Shown: piece after piece, positions 6,995 through 10,818 of the stretch
How positions within the stretch are numbered: the first letter of the stretch is position 1
Layout of the letters: each line of letters opens with the position of its first letter
DNA from: Planctomycetota bacterium
GTDB lineage: Bacteria > Planctomycetota > Planctomycetia > Pirellulales > Pirellulaceae
Direction of reading: 5' to 3'
NCBI GenBank assembly: GCA_019347795.1
Contig: JAHWKS010000089.1
Location: 1 to 10,818, forward strand
Length of the DNA: 10,818 nucleotides
Made by a program: the position numbers and the translations under genes
Notes under the pieces: model-generated
Seen by the model: only the letters and a program-made list of their open reading frames with translations
The model's database searches: none
Told to the model about the DNA's origin: nothing

Positions 6995-7689
6995 AGAACG
7001 GTGTAGCCGACCGCGATGGCGAGCATGACGCAAAACGTCCGCGTTTGAATGCGGCACGAGAGCAGCAGGACGATGAACGAGGCGCACCAGACGTAACAGC
7101 CGATGAACATGTGGGGGTCGCGCATGGCGAGGGCCCAGGGGCTGACCGCGGCGATCGCCAGGGCGGCGCCGAGGAATTGGCCTTGGCCGCGCTGCAGGCG
7201 CCACAAGAGCAGCGGCGAGAGAACGAGGAGCAGGTTCGCGGCGTTGATGGCGGTAATCCAGGCGAAAGAGCCGACTTGCTCCAGCGGCCGCTCAGCGTCG
7301 AGTTCGCTGTCCTGCACGAGTTCGTGCACGATCTCCGCTTCCGTGACAGCACATAGGTACGCCGTCTGCCACCCGTAGACAGGCTGATTGTTGCAGCCTT
7401 TCATCGCCGGCAGAAACAGCGAGGCGCCCAGCAACATCCAGCCCGCGTAGAACAGCTTTGGACGAACCTTGCGCGTTTGCAGCCTGTCCAGCCGCCCGCG
7501 GACATTGAGCCACGCCGCGATCAGTCCGGCCGACAGCACGAGCGAGCCGAACCCGCGATAGCCGACCAGGCACGCGACGCCGGCGGCGACCGCCGTCGCC
7601 AGAAACGCCGACTTGAGGCTGAACTGCCAGCGTGCCGGCGAGCCGGTCTCGTCGTGCGACTTGCAAGCGGGCGCATCAACAGTCGTCAT
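6991..7689 (-). CDS. Multipass membrane protein of unknown function
   Basis: A 232-residue protein with about six or seven hydrophobic segments (near 24-42, 46-62, 80-97, 145-165, 170-188, 194-211 and 218-232). A short polar N-terminus is followed by WQFSLKSAFLATAVAAGVACLV, a motif resembling the FSLR..L..V opening common in planctomycete membrane proteins. The main soluble loop (98-140) begins KGCNNQPVYGWQTAYLC and contains an acidic stretch (TEAEIVHELVQDSELDAERPLEQV). No catalytic motif is visible. The start is ATG 7687-7689, with no good Shine-Dalgarno. It lies 87 bases downstream of the DUF1559-containing gene on the same strand and may share its transcript. Its stop TAA 6991-6993 lies within the TTAA shared with the lpxI stop. 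Confidence 0.78.
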   Translation of the reverse strand: MTTVDAPACKSHDETGSPARWQFSLKSAFLATAVAAGVACLVGYRGFGSLVLSAGLIAAWLNVRGRLDRLQTRKVRPKLFYAGWMLLGASLFLPAMKGCNNQPVYGWQTAYLCAVTEAEIVHELVQDSELDAERPLEQVGSFAWITAINAANLLLVLSPLLLWRLQRGQGQFLGAALAIAAVSPWALAMRDPHMFIGCYVWCASFIVLLLSCRIQTRTFCVMLAIAVGYTVL

Positions 7690-7776
7690 CGTCCATGTCG
7701 ATGCGCGGCGACCGAGGTTTATTCCGACATAGCGATCGCTTCCTGCGGCAGATTCGGCGACGCATCGGTTGCTGAT

Positions 7777-8736
7777 TCACTGTCTTTCGGCGGGCTTCGG
7801 TTCCAACAGATGCGGTCGAACGTTCTCGCCGCCGCCGATGGTGAAGAGGGCTCGCAGCGTCGTTTCGTCGGTGTCCGCGGAAAGGAACTGGACCGAGCCG
7901 TCGGCGAAGCCGGCGTGCCAGCCCTCGGGGAACCAGCCGCCCAGTACGGGCAACGCTTGATCGGCGACGTAGGAGATGTCGTGCGGCCTGGTCCACGGAA
8001 TGCTGCGTCTGGCTTCAACCAGGGCGATGGTGTTGCTCGTTCCGTCGTGAATCTCGGAAATGCGCGTTCCCCGCGGGTTTGAGAACATCGTGCCGCGACT
8101 CCAACCGGGGTTTGCGTCCGGCAGGCCGCCGAGGAGCACGCCCCCCGCAGCGCCGCCGGGGCCGATATCGATCATGGGCGCCCCAGGCTTGGCGCCCTCG
8201 GCGGCATCCAGTCCTGGCGTCACGAGCGCGAAGTAGGAGGCGTTGGTCGAGTCCTGGGCATCGAGCGGCGACCGATATACCTCAGGCATCTTGGCCAAGA
8301 GCGACCTGTTGTGCTCGCTGTTCCACGGCTCGTCGAAGCGATACTCGTCGTACAGCGCCTGCTGATCCAGGAACGGCAGCAATTCGACTCGCCAGCTATG
8401 CGGCGGCCCTCCCCGGCCGTCCTTCCCCAAAATGACCGCGGGCGGGAATCGCTTGTGCGTGTCGTGATAATAGTGCAGGGCCAACATCAACTGCTTTAAA
8501 TTGTTCGAGGACGCCTCCCGCGCCGCATCCGCGGGCGAGTCGAGCGGCAGCAACTCGTCGCGCCGTACCCGTGCGACCTTGTCGCCGGGTTGCACTTGAT
8601 CGGCTTCATAGCGGTTGAGCTTAAGTACCCGGCGCGTCACCAGCACCCGTCCGATTGCGGTTTCGTCATCGGCTTGGGTAATGTGAACCCTTCCCACGAG
8701 TTGGTCCCCCAATTGTTCCTCCCGAATCACGAGCAA
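7777..8736 (-). CDS. DUF1559-domain segment: 3' part of a frameshifted secreted protein
   Basis: The frame has a TTG at 8736 and a GTG at 8730 that overlaps the stop of the preceding frame (GTGA), but it is open and protein-like further upstream, to about 8814. Residues from about 77 match the DUF1559 core: SNNLKQLMLALHYYHDTHKRFPP (77-99), SWRVELLPFLDQQALYDEYRFDEPWNSEHN (114-143), ISEIHDGTSNTIALVEA (226-242) and the end motif GWHAGFADGSVQFLS (272-286), which is the H...DG box. DUF1559 proteins usually begin with a type IV prepilin leader (FTLVELLVVIAIIG). Here that is missing, and the domain is preceded by a beta-rich stretch (EELLVIREEQLGDQLVGRVHITQ, VLVTRRVLKLNRYEADQVQPGDKV). I infer that this is the second part of one gene with the 8727-10082 frame, joined across a one-base frameshift, giving about 768 residues. 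It ends at TGA 7777-7779. Confidence 0.82.
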   Translation of the reverse strand: MLVIREEQLGDQLVGRVHITQADDETAIGRVLVTRRVLKLNRYEADQVQPGDKVARVRRDELLPLDSPADAAREASSNNLKQLMLALHYYHDTHKRFPPAVILGKDGRGGPPHSWRVELLPFLDQQALYDEYRFDEPWNSEHNRSLLAKMPEVYRSPLDAQDSTNASYFALVTPGLDAAEGAKPGAPMIDIGPGGAAGGVLLGGLPDANPGWSRGTMFSNPRGTRISEIHDGTSNTIALVEARRSIPWTRPHDISYVADQALPVLGGWFPEGWHAGFADGSVQFLSADTDETTLRALFTIGGGENVRPHLLEPKPAERQ

Positions 8737-10082
8737 CTCCTCGCCGTCGCGAATGCCGCCGATCTCCGCGCTGGAAACGACAATCCGCTCCGGATCGGTC
8801 GCGTCCGAAACGACCCCACGCCGACCAATTGTTCCGGACTCGGCAAGTCGCCGAGTTCTCGCTGAGGCCGACGATCGTCTTCCGCCGTCGGGGGATCAAT
8901 CGGCGAGGCGCTTGCGACCACACCCGGCCCGCGTCCCGCGGATCGCCGCCCAACTTGACCGCTCGGCGTTCCTCCACCTGTGGCGCGCTGTGGCGCGGCC
9001 GCGTCCCATTGCAAGCTGGGATCGAGCAGCTCGTTCACGCGGCGCTCGATGATATCGCCCTGGATTCGCTGGCGGGCTTCGATGGTTCGCTGAATGTCCT
9101 GCATCCGCCGCTGGAACTCGGCCAGCTCCGCCTGGTGAAGCTGCTGCCGGGCCTGGAATGCCTGCTTCACCACCTCGGCCAGTCGCTCCTTCAAACGCTG
9201 AAGGTCGGGGTGGTTTGGGCCTATCGTAGCCGACTGCTCGCGATACCGCCCAGCCAGTTGAGCGCTCGTTTGGTCCAACTCTTGATGCTTCCGGCTTAAA
9301 TCCTCAACCGAAGCCGATACGTCAGACACATTCGCCATCGGCGACCCACCCGGGAATCCCAGCCCGAAAAGTGACCTATTCTCCGTTTGCTCGGGCCCTT
9401 CGTTAACGTTCTCCCCGTCGGGCGAGGTCCAGCGGCCGGTGGCGTCGGCGAAGGTGTAGATGTCCGAGCCGTCGTTCACCAGCACAAACTCTTCGTGGAG
9501 GCCTACCTGCGGATGGTGGTCCGCCGGCAGACGCAGCACGTCCCACCGGCCTGCCTGTCCGCTGTAGGCGTAAATGGTCGATCCGGCCTGAATCACGCCG
9601 AGACGATCGCCGACCATGGGCGGTTCCGTCCCAGGGGGCTTCAACTCCTGCCTGGTCCACTTGCCCGTCGTTTTGCTGAAGCCCCAGGCGGCGTCCTTGT
9701 TTTCGGACCAGGTAATGATGATCGCTCCGCTGGCGATAAACCGTGCTTCAGCAGCGGCGCTGTCTATTCCCGCGCCGTACAGGTCAGCGCCGGCGCCGCC
9801 GAAGCCTCCCAATCCTCCGAAGGCGCCGAACGAACTAAAGGGAGTGGCGTCTGAGGGATGCGCGCTTACGTCTGAGGGAGTACCGAGTGCGGAAGGATCG
9901 GCTGCGTTGAGCTGCGGCTGTTCACTGCGGTTTGCGCCCGGCGGCTCAGCCGCCGGCGTCAGTGAAGGATCGGCTGCGGGGAGCTGCGGCTGTTCACTGG
10001 GCGTCGCATCCTGGGCGGAGCTTCTCGCGGCGCCGCACATCACAAGTGTGAGGGTGGCCAGGAAGAATCGAACGTGCGTCAT
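8727..10082 (-). CDS. Secreted protein with propeller-like repeats and coiled coil: 5' part of the frameshifted DUF1559 gene
   Basis: A 451-codon frame. Residues 1-23 are a signal peptide (FFLATLTLVMCGAARSSA, cut before QDA). Residues 27-80 are Pro/Ser-rich with a repeated SEQPQL(P/N)AADPS. Residues 81-106 are Gly-rich. Residues 110-220 hold three repeats with an exact 38-residue period, each ending T/A-G-K/R-W (W142, W180, W218), as in propeller-type folds. Residues 256-358 form a long coiled coil (RLKERLAEVVKQAFQARQQL, IERRVNELLDPSLQWD), a module I associate with planctomycete proteins. A low-complexity linker follows. After about residue 422 the frame turns into unlikely Arg/Ser-rich sequence, while the -1 frame is sensible, so the last 29 residues are probably spurious. 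The start ATG 10080-10082 has GGAG (10091-10094) 8 bases upstream. The kinase gene ends 27 bases before it. Confidence 0.8.
   Translation of the reverse strand: MTHVRFFLATLTLVMCGAARSSAQDATPSEQPQLPAADPSLTPAAEPPGANRSEQPQLNAADPSALGTPSDVSAHPSDATPFSSFGAFGGLGGFGGAGADLYGAGIDSAAAEARFIASGAIIITWSENKDAAWGFSKTTGKWTRQELKPPGTEPPMVGDRLGVIQAGSTIYAYSGQAGRWDVLRLPADHHPQVGLHEEFVLVNDGSDIYTFADATGRWTSPDGENVNEGPEQTENRSLFGLGFPGGSPMANVSDVSASVEDLSRKHQELDQTSAQLAGRYREQSATIGPNHPDLQRLKERLAEVVKQAFQARQQLHQAELAEFQRRMQDIQRTIEARQRIQGDIIERRVNELLDPSLQWDAAAPQRATGGGTPSGQVGRRSAGRGPGVVASASPIDPPTAEDDRRPQRELGDLPSPEQLVGVGSFRTRPIRSGLSFPARRSAAFATARSCS
8811..8822 (-). other. Frameshift point between the coiled-coil and DUF1559 frames
   Basis: The minus strand reads GGC GTG GGG TCG in the upstream frame. 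The run of four G (8814-8817) lies exactly where the sensible frame changes. One more G would give GTG GGG GTC GTT TCG and join LPSPEQLVGVG to VVSDATDPERIVVSSAEIGG without a break. This fits loss of one G in the genome or in the assembly. A -1 ribosomal slip on GGG is possible, but no canonical X XXY YYZ heptamer is present. Confidence 0.65.
9892..9999. repeat. Pair of 36-bp direct repeats within the secreted protein gene
   Basis: The copies at 9892-9927 and 9964-9999 are identical apart from two adjacent bases (TT against GG), with a 72-base period. They encode the repeated SEQPQL(P/N)AADPS of the Pro-rich linker. The 24-codon period keeps the frame, so gain or loss of a unit would change only linker length. 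Confidence 0.85.
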
Positions 10083-10109
10083 GGCGGAAACTCCGGTTCG
10101 GAGGAGGAA

Positions 10110-10818
10110 TCAGGGGTTATGCGGCGAGGGCGGCGAATCCCACAGGCGCTCCACGCGCTCTTGGAACTCATCGCCGTCGCGAAAGAGCTCGCTCGTTTGC
10201 CGCTCGACGTAATCCCACGCGGCGGCCGGGTCTTCGGTTGACGTGGCGGATGTCGTAACCGCGCCGGATTGCGCGGCGGCGCCCGATTTCGACTCAGCCC
10301 CGGCGCCGTCCGCTGGATCATCCGAGAGAAACAGATTCCACGCTCCAAAGGCGCCGATCGCCAGGCAGACAACCACCGCGATCCCCATGGCGAAAAGGTT
10401 GCGGCGGCGCCGCGACTTGCCGCCGCCCAGGGGCGCTGGCAAAGGAACGGTCGCCGGCTGCTGGACGTGCGCCAGGCATTGCTCCAGCACATCGGCGGTG
10501 GCGGCGGCTGTGGGGAATCGCTCCTCGGGGTCTTTGGCGTGAAGCCGCCCGATAACGGCCGCCAGCCAGTCGGGAATGCCCGGGTTGATGTCCCCGATCG
10601 CGCGCGGCTCGACGTCGGTAATCCGGCGGAGAATGCCGTAACTTGTTTCGGCCCGAAAGGGCGCGCGGCCGGTACACGCGGCGTACATCACGCTCCCCAG
10701 GCTGAAGAGGTCGCTCCGCGCATCAATCGCTTCGCCGCGGGCCTGCTAGGGCGACATGTATTGCGGCGTTCCCGCGATCACGCCCGAGCGGGTGAGCGTG
10801 GCGTCGTCCACGGCGCGG
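10110..10818 (-). pseudogene. Hanks-type Ser/Thr protein kinase, C-terminal half, with in-frame TAG (5' partial)
   Basis: The frame enters the window inside the activation segment (RAVDDATLTRSGVIAGTPQYMSP) and then reads TAG (10746-10748) where the family has Glu in the S-P-E-Q motif. Beyond the stop the kinase continues perfectly: QARGEAIDARSDLFSLGSVMYAACTGRAPF, the DxxSLG helix-F region, then LLxxKDPEERFPTA-like text (LHAKDPEERFPTAAATADVL). A basic stretch (KSRRRR) and one membrane helix (NLFAMGIAVVVCLAIGAFGAW) follow, then about 75 extracytoplasmic residues. This is the usual planctomycete kinase layout, with the catalytic domain in the cytoplasm. The upstream lobe, with the Lys and the catalytic HRD and DFG motifs, lies outside the window. 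A downstream restart at GTG/ATG 10686-10691 would give only part of the C-lobe plus the anchor, with no catalysis. It ends at TGA 10110-10112, 27 bases before the secreted protein gene, so the two are likely co-transcribed. Confidence 0.85.
10746..10748 (-). other. In-frame TAG replacing the conserved Glu of the kinase S-P-E motif
   Basis: The minus strand reads TCG CCC TAG CAG GCC. One base change (GAG to TAG) explains it. The frame is kinase-like on both sides, so this is a point nonsense change and not a frameshift or insertion. Confidence 0.8.

Noticed and set aside
5966..7204. Long minus-strand frame of 412 codons opposite lpxI
   Set aside because: lpxI is unmistakable on the other strand, and the antisense product has no domain and is rich in Arg, Pro and His.
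7731..7740. Perfect 10-bp palindrome AGCGATCGCT between the DUF1559 and membrane protein genes
   Set aside because: A single short palindrome is expected by chance in GC-rich DNA, and no second operator-like copy lies nearby.
8811..8822. Programmed -1 ribosomal frameshift in the DUF1559 gene
   Set aside because: A GGG codon could slip, but no canonical slippery heptamer or clear downstream pseudoknot was found by eye. A lost G is simpler, so it is kept only as an alternative.
1..10818. CRISPR array, tRNA, rRNA, insertion sequence or phage genes
   Set aside because: No regularly spaced repeats, cloverleaf, transposase or structural phage protein could be seen on either strand.

Overview
The window is GC-rich bacterial DNA that most resembles a planctomycete, probably of the Pirellulales. 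The evidence is a DUF1559 domain with its H...DG end motif, a Hanks-type Ser/Thr kinase with a C-terminal membrane anchor, a lipid A pathway (LpxD, LpxI), a Uma2-type fragment, and an inverted repeat that translates as 'SLTRRAS'/'PTRERG', which I recall as common in Pirellulales intergenic regions. No rRNA, tRNA, CRISPR array, insertion sequence or phage gene was seen.

Layout. At 1-258 (+) is the C-terminal end of an unrecognised protein with one terminal membrane helix. At 402-2289 (-) lie a complete AtuA-family (DUF1446) protein, a 48-codon remnant of a Uma2-type (DUF820) gene directly upstream of it, and a lone DUF1778 antitoxin-like gene. At 2336-3726 (-) lie obgE and rpmA, separated and preceded by two different long hairpin repeats; rplU, the usual third member, is not beside them. 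At 3859-4869 (-) is a secreted protein of unknown function with a good sigma70-like promoter. Diverging from it, lpxD and lpxI (5070-6994, +) form a tight pair with a 4-base start/stop overlap. At 6991-10818 (-) lie a multipass membrane protein, a large secreted protein with propeller-like repeats, a coiled coil and a DUF1559 domain, and the C-terminal half of a Ser/Thr kinase, which runs off the right edge.

Function. The middle of the window is housekeeping: ribosome assembly (L27 and ObgE) and early lipid A synthesis (LpxD makes UDP-2,3-diacylglucosamine; in the pathway LpxI later cleaves the UDP-diacylglucosamine to lipid X). The right end looks like a signalling and cell-surface locus typical of the phylum.

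The most striking points are signs of decay or recoding. The kinase has an in-frame TAG exactly where the conserved Glu of its S-P-E motif should be. The next gene downstream is split by a one-base frameshift at a run of four G. The Uma2 gene is cut after 48 codons and now sits as an upstream ORF 5 bases from the atuA start. The DUF1778 gene has no toxin next to it. These could be real pseudogenes or assembly errors, and read data would decide. I found no convincing new multi-gene system.
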